The notes: generated by a model from the letters alone, not told the origin. A DNA stretch of 13,819 nucleotides from CAYMEV01 sp964431655 [NCBI: uncultured bacterium] (GCA_964431655.1 CAYSKJ010000079.1:1-13819), one strand, 5' to 3'; numbered from the stretch's first letter, positions 1-8,138 are shown. Program-made: numbers and translations.

Positions 1-1
1 A

Positions 2-1906
2 GCTCTGTCGGGAAGCTATGCCTTTTTCAGGGAGATGGATTTAAGCAGGAGCATAAGCATTTTTTTATCAACAACCTACGGTTTTTCCGGCTTTTTCATT
101 TATCATCTGATGCATATAAATATTAACCTGCCGGCATCCTGCCTGCCCTGGACCCTGTTCTTTGCCCTGAGGCTTATACGGCGCGCTGAAGGCCGTTATG
201 CCAGTTTCATCCTTCTGTCCCTGACTGTGGCTTTCCAGATCCTGTCAGGCACCTTCCAGTATGCCCTGTATAATCTGCTTTTCTGTGTATTTTTTATCAT
301 GATAATTGAGCCCGGAAGCCTGAAAGGTAAAAAAAATTTCATTATTTGCCTTGCCCTGGCTTCAGGGCTTCTTCTGGCATCCCTTCAGCTTTTCAGCACC
401 ATTGAGCTGGTCAGCCTGTCAGAAAGGCAGAAAGGCCTGGACAGGGATGAGATTGCCCAAAAAAGTTATCCCCCTTTCAATCTTATAACCTATCTCTACC
501 CCTATTCTTTCGGCATTCAGACACCTGCCGACGCCCGGGGCTACGGCTTCAGAACCCCGGCATATTACGGCCCAGGCGCTTACTGGGAAATAAACAGCTA
601 TATGGGAGTCTCTTCCATCGTCCTTTTGCTGTGCCTTTTTATCAGTATATTCAATAAAGATTTCCGGTACAGGAAGGCAGTCCTTCCCCTGGCCTTTCTC
701 CTTTTAATTGTCTACATTGCCATGCTGGGAAAATATTCCCCTTTTTTCGGCCTGCTTGCTGAACTGCCGGTAATAAGCTACTTCAGGGGCTTCTCCCGCC
801 TTCTTTATATATTTAACCTGATAATACTGCTTTTATGCGGGTACAGCCTGAAAAGCCTGGGGAAAAGCAAATCAGGCATCAGGTGCATTTTGCTGGTGCT
901 TATAATGCTTGTGGTATTCCATCTGTCAGCGGGCCTTTTTTTCGGCTGTCTCGTACAGAAAAACCCTCATGGGTTTTCCCGCATCCTTTCAGATATTTCC
1001 GGTTTCAACCTCCTGAACAACCCCTTTTTTAACCAGACCCTGCTTTTAATCCTCTTTTCTTGCCTGTGCCTTCTTTTAATTGTTAAAAATCCCAAATGGC
1101 TTCTGCTTTTAATAATATTTAACTTTATTGATATATATAATTTAAATGCTGATTATAACAGATACACCCCTGCTTCAGAAGCCCTGTTGAAACCCGGCGG
1201 AGTAAAAGCTCTGGAAAGATCAGCGGGTAATGTAAGGATAGCCAATGTCATAAGGAGGCCCCATCCCTTTTATGACCTGCAGAGCCTGAAATCCTCAAGT
1301 TCGCTTATCTGGGGCATAAGTGATGTATTTCTGCCTTCACCCCTGCTTTTGGTAAAACAAAAGGCTTTTCTTGAGAAATACGGCCTTCTTTTTCACCCTT
1401 TTCTTGAACAGGAAAAGGCTCAAAAGTTACTCTCCAGCCTTCCGGAAATACGTTCGGCGGGCATAACCCATCTGGTTTTACCGGCCTGGCTCCCCTTTGA
1501 CCATAAGTCCTTCACCCTGGTATTCAGTGATGAGCATGTGAATATCTATGGTATAAAGAACCCGGAACCCATCATCGGAATTTCCCCCGGAGGCTCTGCC
1601 TTTACTCAATATGACTCTCCTCACGCGTATACCGTATGCTACAGCCTGGACCCAGCCTTCCAGGAAAAGGAACATAGCCTTAAAATAAGGTACATGGATT
1701 ATCCAGGCTGGGTATTCTACCGCGATGGTGAGGCTGTTAAACCCGGACTCTGCAGGGATATCTTTCTGCAGATCCCCCTGATAAGGAATTCAGGCACCGT
1801 AAAAGCAAAATACCTGCCTAAATACTATAAACTATCTTTATATTTAATTTTATTAACTATTTCTATATTAATATTATTTAAGCACTTATTAAAATATATA
1901 TATTAG
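2..1906 (+). CDS. YfhO-like polytopic membrane protein, 5' end missing
   Basis: The reading frame is open from the window edge: eleven codons precede the first ATG at position 35 without a stop, and they continue the conserved N-terminal pattern leading to YGFSGF, so the true start lies upstream. Numbering from the ATG at 35, about ten hydrophobic segments are visible (roughly 57-75, 80-92, 102-123, 192-207, 217-232, 255-271, 283-306, 335-351, 355-368, 601-617). A long soluble, probably extracytoplasmic region (370-600) precedes the last helix. YfhO hallmarks are the NLPASCLPW stretch (31-39), the YFRGFSRLLY segment (249-258), and the C-terminal YPGWVFYRDG (556-565) followed by KYLP before the final helix. 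YfhO (PF09586) proteins are GT-C-like membrane proteins. In Firmicutes some transfer sugars from undecaprenyl phosphate to wall polymers. The substrate here cannot be read from the sequence. The terminal hundred bases are strikingly AT-rich. Confidence 0.8.
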   Translation, partial: ALSGSYAFFREMDLSRSISIFLSTTYGFSGFFIYHLMHININLPASCLPWTLFFALRLIRRAEGRYASFILLSLTVAFQILSGTFQYALYNLLFCVFFIMIIEPGSLKGKKNFIICLALASGLLLASLQLFSTIELVSLSERQKGLDRDEIAQKSYPPFNLITYLYPYSFGIQTPADARGYGFRTPAYYGPGAYWEINSYMGVSSIVLLLCLFISIFNKDFRYRKAVLPLAFLLLIVYIAMLGKYSPFFGLLAELPVISYFRGFSRLLYIFNLIILLLCGYSLKSLGKSKSGIRCILLVLIMLVVFHLSAGLFFGCLVQKNPHGFSRILSDISGFNLLNNPFFNQTLLLILFSCLCLLLIVKNPKWLLLLIIFNFIDIYNLNADYNRYTPASEALLKPGGVKALERSAGNVRIANVIRRPHPFYDLQSLKSSSSLIWGISDVFLPSPLLLVKQKAFLEKYGLLFHPFLEQEKAQKLLSSLPEIRSAGITHLVLPAWLPFDHKSFTLVFSDEHVNIYGIKNPEPIIGISPGGSAFTQYDSPHAYTVCYSLDPAFQEKEHSLKIRYMDYPGWVFYRDGEAVKPGLCRDIFLQIPLIRNSGTVKAKYLPKYYKLSLYLILLTISILILFKHLLKYIY

Positions 1907-2088
1907 TAAAAGACTTATAAATCATAATTCCAAAATTATATCTATATCAGGATGCTTTATCATATTATATATGCTTTTATTATATAGATATATCTATAAT
2001 CTATATATATATTAATATCATATATTTATAATATTATTGATTTTTCTCTTTTGTATAATTATAATTATGGTTCAGGGGGTAGTAAGCC
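1907..2088. other. Very AT-rich intergenic region
   Basis: By hand count about 34 of 182 bases are G or C (about 19%), far below the flanking genes. It is full of TATA and ATAT runs and includes a perfect 16-bp palindrome at 1983-1998 (TATAGATA/TATCTATA). No GC-rich stem followed by a T-run, no tRNA-like fold and no convincing short ORF were seen. It carries the likely promoter and ribosome binding site of the next gene at its right end. The rest may be curved or easily melted DNA; no further function is supported. Confidence 0.6.
2037..2065 (+). promoter_or_regulatory. Candidate sigma70-type promoter for the exported protein gene
   Basis: TTGATT at 2037-2042 and TATAAT at 2060-2065 are separated by 17 bp, close to the housekeeping consensus. 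Transcription would begin near 2072, giving a very short leader that barely includes the AGGGGG ribosome binding site at 2074-2079, nine bases before the ATG at 2089. A second TATAAT at 2054-2059 has no good -35 partner. The surrounding DNA is so AT-rich that chance matches are likely, so confidence is limited. Confidence 0.35.
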
Positions 2089-3426
2089 ATGAAAATATCT
2101 ATTAAAAGCACCGCCTCAGCACTATTAATCCTGGGTATATGCCTTTTTCTATGCTTATCCTTCAGTCAGGCACAGGATGAGCCTTTGCAGGTATCCTTTT
2201 CATCCCCTCTTTTAAACTGGGATTTTGTAAATAAGAATACCAGCATATCGGATATTGTCCCGGTATGCCTCCATTTTGCAGAAATGCTTGAAAAATCAGG
2301 GATAAATGCAGGGTATGCCCTCCGGCTCAATAATACCATATCCGGCCCCTGGGAATTTGACTTTTATATTTTTATTTCCGCCAGCGGGAAAGAAGAGGAT
2401 ACTGCTGTATTTATCAACTCCTCCATGTCCGGATTAATAAAAATATTATCAGAATCAGACAGCCCAGGCATGCTTATAAAACACCGGCATGATGAGGCTT
2501 TTTCCCTTATAAGCAATGCAGACAGTATTTCAAGCTGTTCCAATGCAAATATCTGCATACTTCCCCCGACTGACCTTGTACTGCTTCATTATTCAGGGGA
2601 AAGGCCTTTAATTCTAAGGATTAGGCCTGTTTGGCTTTTAGGTGATTTTTATCATATACCGGAAAACAGCCTGGGAACAGAGGGGCTTGCCTGGGACAGC
2701 CTGTTTTTTAATTCGGGCAGTCTGCCGGCCAGTATAAAAAACAGGACAGAAGATAGCCTTATTATTTTCCTTGAGCAGAGGGTAAACCGCCTTAATAATG
2801 AAATTAAGCACAACCGGGTTTTCAGCGCTTTTAATATATACTTTGAAATTATAAGCCTGCTGGGTGAAGGTATTGACGATAATATGGATTACGAATACCA
2901 CTTAAAACAGCTTGAATACAGTTATTTATACAGTTATCCTAAAGCACTGCTTGAAATTATATCAGATTATCCCGACATTAAGAGTTATTTTACTTCTTCT
3001 AATGCCCGGATTCATACCCAAAAGGCCCTCAATCAGTCTGCCAGCTTAATTTCCCACCCTGACAGGATAAGAATAGGAAGTATCAGGATGTATGTTGATT
3101 ATTACCTGGGCAGGTTTAAAAGCTCTGATTACAGCCCGGACCGCCTCAGGAAAAATGCACTGTCCCTGGCCCATTTTACCGGCATACTTTCCCTGCACCT
3201 CTACAGGCCCCTGGATATACACGAAAAAACCGGACATCTTATGGAGCTTCTGGCAAAAAGGAATATAATCCCTTTATTTGCTGATGATTCGGGAAATATC
3301 CTGTCCGCTGTTCATATTGAAGGAATAGAAGGCCTGGAAATAATGAGCATGGCCAGAATAATGTCAAGGCTGAAATACAGGAAGATAAAAAATATCAGGC
3401 TTCACAGCCTTAAAGATAAGGGATAA
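2089..3426 (+). CDS. Exported protein of unknown family
   Basis: This encodes 445 residues. The start is supported by AGGGGG nine bases upstream and by a classical signal peptide directly after it: basic residues K2 and K6, a hydrophobic core at about 11-25, and an SQA|Q type I cleavage site near residue 28. There is no lipobox, so a soluble exported product is expected. After the signal no further membrane helix is obvious. The mature part looks mixed alpha/beta up to about residue 210 and mainly helical afterwards, with many Tyr, Ser, Leu and Ile residues, and it ends in a strongly basic tail. I do not recognise a family, catalytic motif or repeat. It lies downstream of the YfhO-like gene on the same strand but has its own likely promoter, and it converges on the next gene with an 11-bp gap. 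Codon use resembles its neighbours. Confidence 0.8.
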   Translation: MKISIKSTASALLILGICLFLCLSFSQAQDEPLQVSFSSPLLNWDFVNKNTSISDIVPVCLHFAEMLEKSGINAGYALRLNNTISGPWEFDFYIFISASGKEEDTAVFINSSMSGLIKILSESDSPGMLIKHRHDEAFSLISNADSISSCSNANICILPPTDLVLLHYSGERPLILRIRPVWLLGDFYHIPENSLGTEGLAWDSLFFNSGSLPASIKNRTEDSLIIFLEQRVNRLNNEIKHNRVFSAFNIYFEIISLLGEGIDDNMDYEYHLKQLEYSYLYSYPKALLEIISDYPDIKSYFTSSNARIHTQKALNQSASLISHPDRIRIGSIRMYVDYYLGRFKSSDYSPDRLRKNALSLAHFTGILSLHLYRPLDIHEKTGHLMELLAKRNIIPLFADDSGNILSAVHIEGIEGLEIMSMARIMSRLKYRKIKNIRLHSLKDKG

Positions 3427-3437
3427 AAGAACCTTTT

Positions 3438-4265
3438 TCAGATTCTTTCTGCGTCAATAATCTCCGACAGGGTATTGAGCTCCTGGGTCCTGAGCTCAAT
3501 ATTGTCAATGGCTGTATCAAGCTCCGATTCTATTATCTGATCAGGGCTCAGATCTATCCTTGACAGGTCCAGTATCATTGTGGAAAGAGATGTTTTGGTG
3601 CTCTCAATCTTTATCCTTATCATCTCCTCTGCTTCAATAAGCTTTTTATGCCTGTCCAGCTGGTGTTCCAGAACCTTTATATGCTCCATGCATTCATTTT
3701 TCAGCCTCTCGCTGGCTGTTTCTTTAAGCTTTGCTTCAAACTCCCTCTTTTTAACCTCAATGATCTGCCGGTCCATCTCCTTCAGTATGAGCTCTATATT
3801 CCTTCCCTTATCCATTAGAACCTTAAGGGAAGCAATAATGCTGTCGATATCCTTCATGATCCTGCTTTTATGGTTTCTTACCTTCCCGCTGCTTCTGGCA
3901 AGGAGCTTGATAATCCTGTCCTTTATATCCTCTATCTCCTTAAATACAGTATCATAGAAGGAAACCTGCTCTATCCTCCTGGACTGTCTGCTTTCGTTTT
4001 CCAGGAATTCAGCCCTGTCCGGCCTGGCCCTGGCCCTGGCTGAAAAATACCCGAAAACAGCTGAGATAAGGCCGATACCGGTGCCGAGGATAACAAAGGA
4101 AGGGATGGTAAAACGGCTTTTGATTATTATTATATCCAGAAGAATGATTATTATATTTATCTTGAGGAAGCTAAGTACCTTGTCAACGAGCCTTTCTTTG
4201 GCCTTTATAAGCCTTTCCCGGCTTTTCTTACCCCTTGCATTTTGAGAGTTTACTGCATTGTTCAT
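3438..4265 (-). CDS. Two-helix membrane protein with a long coiled coil, unknown function
   Basis: This encodes 275 residues starting at an ATG. A very basic N-terminus (residues 11-29) is followed by two closely spaced membrane helices at about 36-49 (almost all Ile and Leu) and 54-75, joined by a short KSRFT turn. A basic ARARARPDR stretch follows, so both ends are probably cytoplasmic. Residues about 85-235 are highly charged and helical, with heptad-like Ile/Leu spacing typical of a coiled coil, and the acidic C-terminus (240-275) is also helical. There is no catalytic motif. The shape suggests a membrane-anchored scaffold or oligomerising protein, but no family is recognised. It is the last gene of the minus-strand run, 64 bp after the previous gene, with its own promoter-like sequence. 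It converges on the exported-protein gene 11 bp away with no clear terminator between them. Confidence 0.75.
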   Translation of the reverse strand: MNNAVNSQNARGKKSRERLIKAKERLVDKVLSFLKINIIIILLDIIIIKSRFTIPSFVILGTGIGLISAVFGYFSARARARPDRAEFLENESRQSRRIEQVSFYDTVFKEIEDIKDRIIKLLARSSGKVRNHKSRIMKDIDSIIASLKVLMDKGRNIELILKEMDRQIIEVKKREFEAKLKETASERLKNECMEHIKVLEHQLDRHKKLIEAEEMIRIKIESTKTSLSTMILDLSRIDLSPDQIIESELDTAIDNIELRTQELNTLSEIIDAERI

Positions 4266-4291
4266 AATATGATTAACCTGATTCTGGGCAT

Positions 4292-4319
4292 ATTATATGC
4301 ATTATTTTTCTTTTATCAA
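4292..4319 (-). promoter_or_regulatory. Candidate sigma70-type promoter for the coiled-coil membrane protein
   Basis: Read on the minus strand, TTGATA (4319-4314) is followed after 16 bp by a perfect TATAAT (4297-4292). Transcription would start near 4285, about 20 bases before the ATG, with a weak AGG-type ribosome site in the leader. The -10 element sits inside a 13-bp inverted repeat, GCATAT-T-ATATGC, at 4288-4300. The 11-mer ATATAATATGC around this -10 also occurs at the candidate promoter of the preceding gene. Confidence 0.45.
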
Positions 4320-4329
4320 CACTTAATTA

Positions 4330-5517
4330 TCAATCCTGCCTGCGGGCGAAGGAAACTATCCATTCATATTTCCAGTAGCCGCTTTTTGTCTGGATAATGA
4401 CCCTGTCCCCTTTGCTGTAACCCTCATAATCGCCGTGCGGGACCGGCAGGCTTAGATCTTTCGGATCCTCCTGCCAGCCTGAGACCCTGATATAGTAGGA
4501 TGTGGAATTTTCCCCGGTCTGAGAATACTTTTCCAGAACCTCTGAGGACTTATACTGAACAGGGGACTGGTCCATATATCCGTTGGAAAAGACAAGAAAA
4601 CCCATGCCGGCTATAATAAAGCCTGTCAGAGACATGACAAGAAGCACTGATGCTATTATATGGGAATCCGACCGGCCCTTTATATAGGGCAGAATAAAGA
4701 ACCAGAATACTATCAGAACAGGTACCGAATACATAAAGGAGTCCAGATAGAGGCCCCGGTCCACCAGCCTGTAATTCAAAGACCCTGCAATAAGGGCCAG
4801 GATTCCGAGAAGGTCAATTAGACCGACTATAACAAATATTGCAAATACCGGCTTGTTTTTGGCCCCGGGGTTGAGTTTGTGCTCGAAATCCTCAGATGTG
4901 GAGGGCATATTCATGGACAGCTCCAGGAGATTGTCAATGCAGTTCAGGAGGCTGTCCTTATCAAGCTTGCCGAGCTTTTGCCTGACCAGGGGTATATGAA
5001 GGCATATCTCGCCCTTTTTCAGCTCTATGGAATGGGCCTTGACCCTTTCATCACCCAGGATGGCATCTATCTGCTGTCTCCTTGCCCCTTCCCCCAGGTA
5101 GGCCCTGGCAAACTCTTCACTGCCTGTATCAATGAAATACTTTTCGTCAAACTCCATATCGCCTGTCTGGATCTCCCGGGTAAGACCTATTTTTTTGGAA
5201 AAGGATTCAAAGGATGATTCTTTCTTAATTATAAGCTTATTTTTGAAGGCTATCGGGAAATAAGCCTTCAGATAAGGCGGGGAGTTCTTCGCCCCCGGAA
5301 AATAAAGGAACCTTATATTCCGGTCTTTGTAAACTCCGTCAAATATCTGCTGAATTCCCTTTCTCCTGACTGCACCATAGGGAGCAAGGAGATCGGCCAG
5401 CAGCACCTTCCTGCCTGGCTTTCCGCTCCTGCGGGCACGGATTGCAAGAATTACAGCAATCACGGTAGTTATAACAAACATACTTATAACAAAGAAAAGG
5501 ACTGCATTATTATCCAC
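4330..5517 (-). CDS. Four-helix membrane protein with cytoplasmic and external domains, unknown function
   Basis: This encodes 395 residues starting at a GTG, chosen because AAGGAG lies six bases upstream (5524-5529) and the frame then opens with a membrane helix. Helix 1 is at about 7-26, followed by the basic RARRSGKPGRK. Residues about 35-220 form a soluble, probably cytoplasmic domain with conserved-looking pieces such as GDMEFDEKYFID (119-130). Helices 2-4 lie at about 222-247, 261-279 and 287-310. Residues about 311-395 are a small, beta-rich domain ending in KSGYWKYEWIVSF, which the positive-inside rule would place outside if there are four helices. I do not recognise a named family; the cytoplasmic part only loosely recalls uncharacterised DUF-type membrane proteins. 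It follows murF by 33 bp and may share its transcript as well as having its own promoter. Confidence 0.75.
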   Translation of the reverse strand: MDNNAVLFFVISMFVITTVIAVILAIRARRSGKPGRKVLLADLLAPYGAVRRKGIQQIFDGVYKDRNIRFLYFPGAKNSPPYLKAYFPIAFKNKLIIKKESSFESFSKKIGLTREIQTGDMEFDEKYFIDTGSEEFARAYLGEGARRQQIDAILGDERVKAHSIELKKGEICLHIPLVRQKLGKLDKDSLLNCIDNLLELSMNMPSTSEDFEHKLNPGAKNKPVFAIFVIVGLIDLLGILALIAGSLNYRLVDRGLYLDSFMYSVPVLIVFWFFILPYIKGRSDSHIIASVLLVMSLTGFIIAGMGFLVFSNGYMDQSPVQYKSSEVLEKYSQTGENSTSYYIRVSGWQEDPKDLSLPVPHGDYEGYSKGDRVIIQTKSGYWKYEWIVSFARRQD

Positions 5518-5539
5518 TGCGTTCTCCTTAATATCGCAT

Positions 5540-5567
5540 ATTATATAGACTTACTTATTATCATCAA
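5540..5567 (-). promoter_or_regulatory. Candidate sigma70-type promoter downstream of murF
   Basis: On the minus strand, TTGATG (5567-5562, inside the last codons of murF) is followed after 16 bp by TATAAT (5545-5540). The predicted start near 5533 leaves a short leader containing the AAGGAG site before the GTG at 5517. The arrangement matches the candidate promoter of the next gene (TTGATA-N16-TATAAT), including a shared ATATAATATGC at the -10, which makes both more believable. Confidence 0.4.
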
Positions 5568-6969
5568 ATATATTGTTTTCTATTACTTGCAGTATTTTTT
5601 CCAGCTGTATGCTCCTGGAACCCTTTATAAATATCTTTTTGTGGTCTTTCAGCCTTTTTATTATCTCCCCTCCGGCATCCTCTTTTTCTATGAAACTGCT
5701 TACCCTTTTCTTTAGTTCAGGGCAGATATTATCCCTTGCATTCCAGAACTCTTTTCCCACCGTTATTATGGCATCAATATCCCTGTCCAGGGCATAACTA
5801 AGCATCTCGTCATGATACCGGGCGCTCTCAGTACCCAGTTCCAGCATATCACCAAGGACCGCAAGGCTCTTCCCTTCTTTTCTTATGCCGGAAAAAGCAT
5901 CCAGAGCATTTTTCAGGGCTATGGGGGATGAATTATAGCAGTCCTCATATATTATATACCCGCCCCTGGCGTACAGATTGCTCCTCATGGATACTGCGCT
6001 GCAGGAACCAAGACCCATGGCTATAAATCGGGGTTCAATCCCCAGGCAGTCGCAGAGGCAGGCTGCGGATACAGCATTTATAAGGTTATGCAGACCGGGC
6101 ACCCTCAGCCTTATATCAACAACAGGATACCCCGAGGGCAGAAGCATGGAAAATGTGTAGAAACCCATTTCATCACAGTCATACCGGGCTGGCTTTATGC
6201 TGTATTTGCCCTTCAGACTGTACCTTATGGTCCTCTTATTCCATTTTTCCCTGATACCCTCAGAAAGGACTTTGTCATCAGAAAAATATATGATAACGGG
6301 GTCTTTCCTCATAAAGTCAATGAACTCCAGCTTGGCATCCCTTATCTCATATATACTGCTGAAAAACTCTCTGTGCACATCCCCTATATTCAGCACCAGG
6401 GCAGTATCCGGGCCTATGATCTCAGCCAGCCTTTTTATCTCCCCCCTGCAGCTCATACCTATCTCAAACACCATAATTTCAGGCTCTCCCTTTATGGAAA
6501 GGATGGACAGAGGTATTCCTACCTGGCTGTTATAGTTCCTGGCATTTATAAAGCAGGGCTTTTCCGCGGCATTGAGAATACTGCCGGCCATTTCCTTTAC
6601 CGTAGTCTTGCCTGCACTGCCGGTTATAACCGCTTTCCTGGAGGATTGGAATCTTTGAAGGAAGATCATAGCCAGATGCTGTATGCTGTAAACAGGATCA
6701 TTGACCAGTATATAGGATATATCCTCTTTTATAAGAGGAATGCTTCCCCTGTCCGATGTTATAATGAACTGCGCCCCTTTGCTCAGGGCATCGGGAATGA
6801 AGGAACTGCCGTCTACCCTGCCGCCCTTCAGGGCTACAAAAATATCCCCCTGCTTTATCTGTCTTGAATCAATGCTTATACCTGCCGGGGGACTGCTTAA
6901 GATGCGTTTTTCCAGGGCGTCCAGCAGGTTTATTTCATACAGAATATCATGGTATATATCTGATCTCAT
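5551..6969 (-). CDS. murF: UDP-N-acetylmuramoyl-tripeptide--D-alanyl-D-alanine ligase
   Basis: This cytoplasmic ATP-dependent Mur ligase joins D-Ala-D-Ala to UDP-MurNAc-tripeptide, completing the pentapeptide precursor. Its 472 residues match the usual length. The N-terminal substrate-binding domain carries SIDSRQIKQGDIFVAL (32-47). The P-loop is TGSAGKTT (116-123). NARNYNSQVGIPLSIL (142-157), FEIGMSCRGEI (168-178) and NIGDVHREFF (194-203, with His199) follow the MurF pattern. YEDCYNSSP (341-349) corresponds to the usual DDxYNANP motif, then come AVLGDMLELG (370-379) and the C-terminal KGSRS (449-453). The ATG start is preceded by GGAAGG six bases away. It begins 12 bases after the mraY stop, so the two are almost certainly cotranscribed. 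Small departures (EDCYNSSP, GDVH instead of GPAH) point to a divergent lineage rather than loss of function. MurE and MurD ligases are less likely because the MurF-specific NxxGVPL-type and YNANP-type motifs are present. Confidence 0.95.
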   Translation of the reverse strand: MRSDIYHDILYEINLLDALEKRILSSPPAGISIDSRQIKQGDIFVALKGGRVDGSSFIPDALSKGAQFIITSDRGSIPLIKEDISYILVNDPVYSIQHLAMIFLQRFQSSRKAVITGSAGKTTVKEMAGSILNAAEKPCFINARNYNSQVGIPLSILSIKGEPEIMVFEIGMSCRGEIKRLAEIIGPDTALVLNIGDVHREFFSSIYEIRDAKLEFIDFMRKDPVIIYFSDDKVLSEGIREKWNKRTIRYSLKGKYSIKPARYDCDEMGFYTFSMLLPSGYPVVDIRLRVPGLHNLINAVSAACLCDCLGIEPRFIAMGLGSCSAVSMRSNLYARGGYIIYEDCYNSSPIALKNALDAFSGIRKEGKSLAVLGDMLELGTESARYHDEMLSYALDRDIDAIITVGKEFWNARDNICPELKKRVSSFIEKEDAGGEIIKRLKDHKKIFIKGSRSIQLEKILQVIENNIFDDNK

Positions 6970-6981
6970 CCTTTGCCTTCC

Positions 6982-8133
6982 CTATCTAAGTTTTATGAAA
7001 AGCAGAGCTACTGCACTGGACAGGCCCGCAACAATCCAGAGCTTTATCACCAGGTTGGACTCGGAATAGCCTTTGAACCGGAAATGGTCATGCATGGGAG
7101 CCCTGTAAAGTATTCTCTGCCCCAGGTTCAGGCCTCCGTTGTTGACCCCGCCTATCTGGTCCTGAAGGAAGGATGAAAACATCTCAATAAAGAATAGAAA
7201 ACCGGCCAGAAATAAAAGGAGCTCCTGCTTGATCAGTACTGCTGTGGTAACTATGACACCGCCTATGGAGAGAGAACCGCTGTCCCCCATGAATACCTGG
7301 GCCGGATAGCTGTTATACCAGAGAAAGCCTATCACCGATCCGAAAAAGGCTGCCATGAATACGCTGATCTCACTCGCCCCTTCGATCCAGTAAAACTTCA
7401 GATAATCGGACCAGTGCAGGTGTCCCATTATATAGGCATAAACAGCATAGACACCGAAGGTGAAGACGCTGCTCCCGGCTAAAAGACCGTCCATACCGTC
7501 TGTAAGGTTTACCCCGTTGGTAAACACCCACACAAAGAAGAGTATCAGGATAAAGTATAAGAAGAAAGGAAGATGTATCAAAGGTTCCTTCATGAAGGGT
7601 ACAAAAAAAGCACCCTCCAGGTCTGCACCCTCAGAATAGGGAGATACTTGCTCAAAACTGACAAAAAGGGCAAGCATAAGGCTGAATACAGCCTGAAGCA
7701 AAAGCTTGGTGATCCTGAGCAGGCCCTTATCGGCATCCTTATAAATTTTGATCTTGGAGTAATCATCAAGGAGGCCCATGCTGGCAAACCATATAAGGGC
7801 AAAAAGAAGTATATGAACGAACCGGTTGCCCAGATCAGCGCAAATTATGGAGGAAATGATGGTGGAGAGTATAAATATGATGCCGCCCATCTGAACTGTG
7901 CCTTTCTTGCCCCCCGCGTCCAGGACTGAATGAGCCTGGCTCTCCATCCCGTGGTACTTCCTGGAATAGTCTACAAATCCCATCTTGAATAGAAGAAGGA
8001 TCATTCTCCGGCCAAGGTAAATGGCCAGCAGAAAACCTGTTATTGCCGCAAGAATAGCTCTGAAGTTGACATAGCCGAAAAGCCTCAGGGTTTTGTAATA
8101 AGGAATAAGGAACCGGTATACCAGGTAAAGCAT
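6982..8133 (-). CDS. mraY: Phospho-N-acetylmuramoyl-pentapeptide-transferase
   Basis: This integral membrane enzyme transfers phospho-MurNAc-pentapeptide from UDP to undecaprenyl phosphate, making lipid I. Its 383 residues are slightly longer than the usual 320-360. About ten membrane helices are visible, beginning near residues 27-48. Family signatures are KKGTVQMGGI (76-85, usually KxGTPTMGG), LLDDYSK (121-127) with the catalytic-type Asp123/Asp124, NLTDGMDGL (209-217), FMGDSGSL (281-288) with Asp283, and APMHDHF (345-351, usually APIHHHF). The changed TPT and HHH motifs and a few extra residues near 324-337 (LQDQIGGVNNGGLN) are notable. The overall pattern and the position between murG and murF make MraY far more likely than a WecA-type transferase. 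The ATG lies five bases after the murG-fusion stop. Its GGAG site, 11 bases upstream, is embedded in the last codons of that gene, which suggests translational coupling. Confidence 0.93.
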   Translation of the reverse strand: MLYLVYRFLIPYYKTLRLFGYVNFRAILAAITGFLLAIYLGRRMILLLFKMGFVDYSRKYHGMESQAHSVLDAGGKKGTVQMGGIIFILSTIISSIICADLGNRFVHILLFALIWFASMGLLDDYSKIKIYKDADKGLLRITKLLLQAVFSLMLALFVSFEQVSPYSEGADLEGAFFVPFMKEPLIHLPFFLYFILILFFVWVFTNGVNLTDGMDGLLAGSSVFTFGVYAVYAYIMGHLHWSDYLKFYWIEGASEISVFMAAFFGSVIGFLWYNSYPAQVFMGDSGSLSIGGVIVTTAVLIKQELLLFLAGFLFFIEMFSSFLQDQIGGVNNGGLNLGQRILYRAPMHDHFRFKGYSESNLVIKLWIVAGLSSAVALLFIKLR

Positions 8134-8138
8134 AGGTT

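Noticed and set aside
1983-1998. 16-bp perfect palindrome in the AT-rich gap, considered as an operator or terminator
   Set aside because: It consists almost only of A and T in a region of about 19% GC, where such palindromes arise easily. It would form a weak stem and has no T-run typical of a terminator.
3408-3421. CCTTA-AAGA-TAAGG hairpin at the end of the exported-protein gene, considered as a terminator
   Set aside because: The stem is only five pairs, lies inside the coding region and is not directly followed by a T-run; the T stretch starts more than ten bases later.
6088-6867. Plus-strand open frame of 259 codons inside murF
   Set aside because: It is antisense to a gene with a full set of MurF motifs, and its translation shows no domain or sensible composition.
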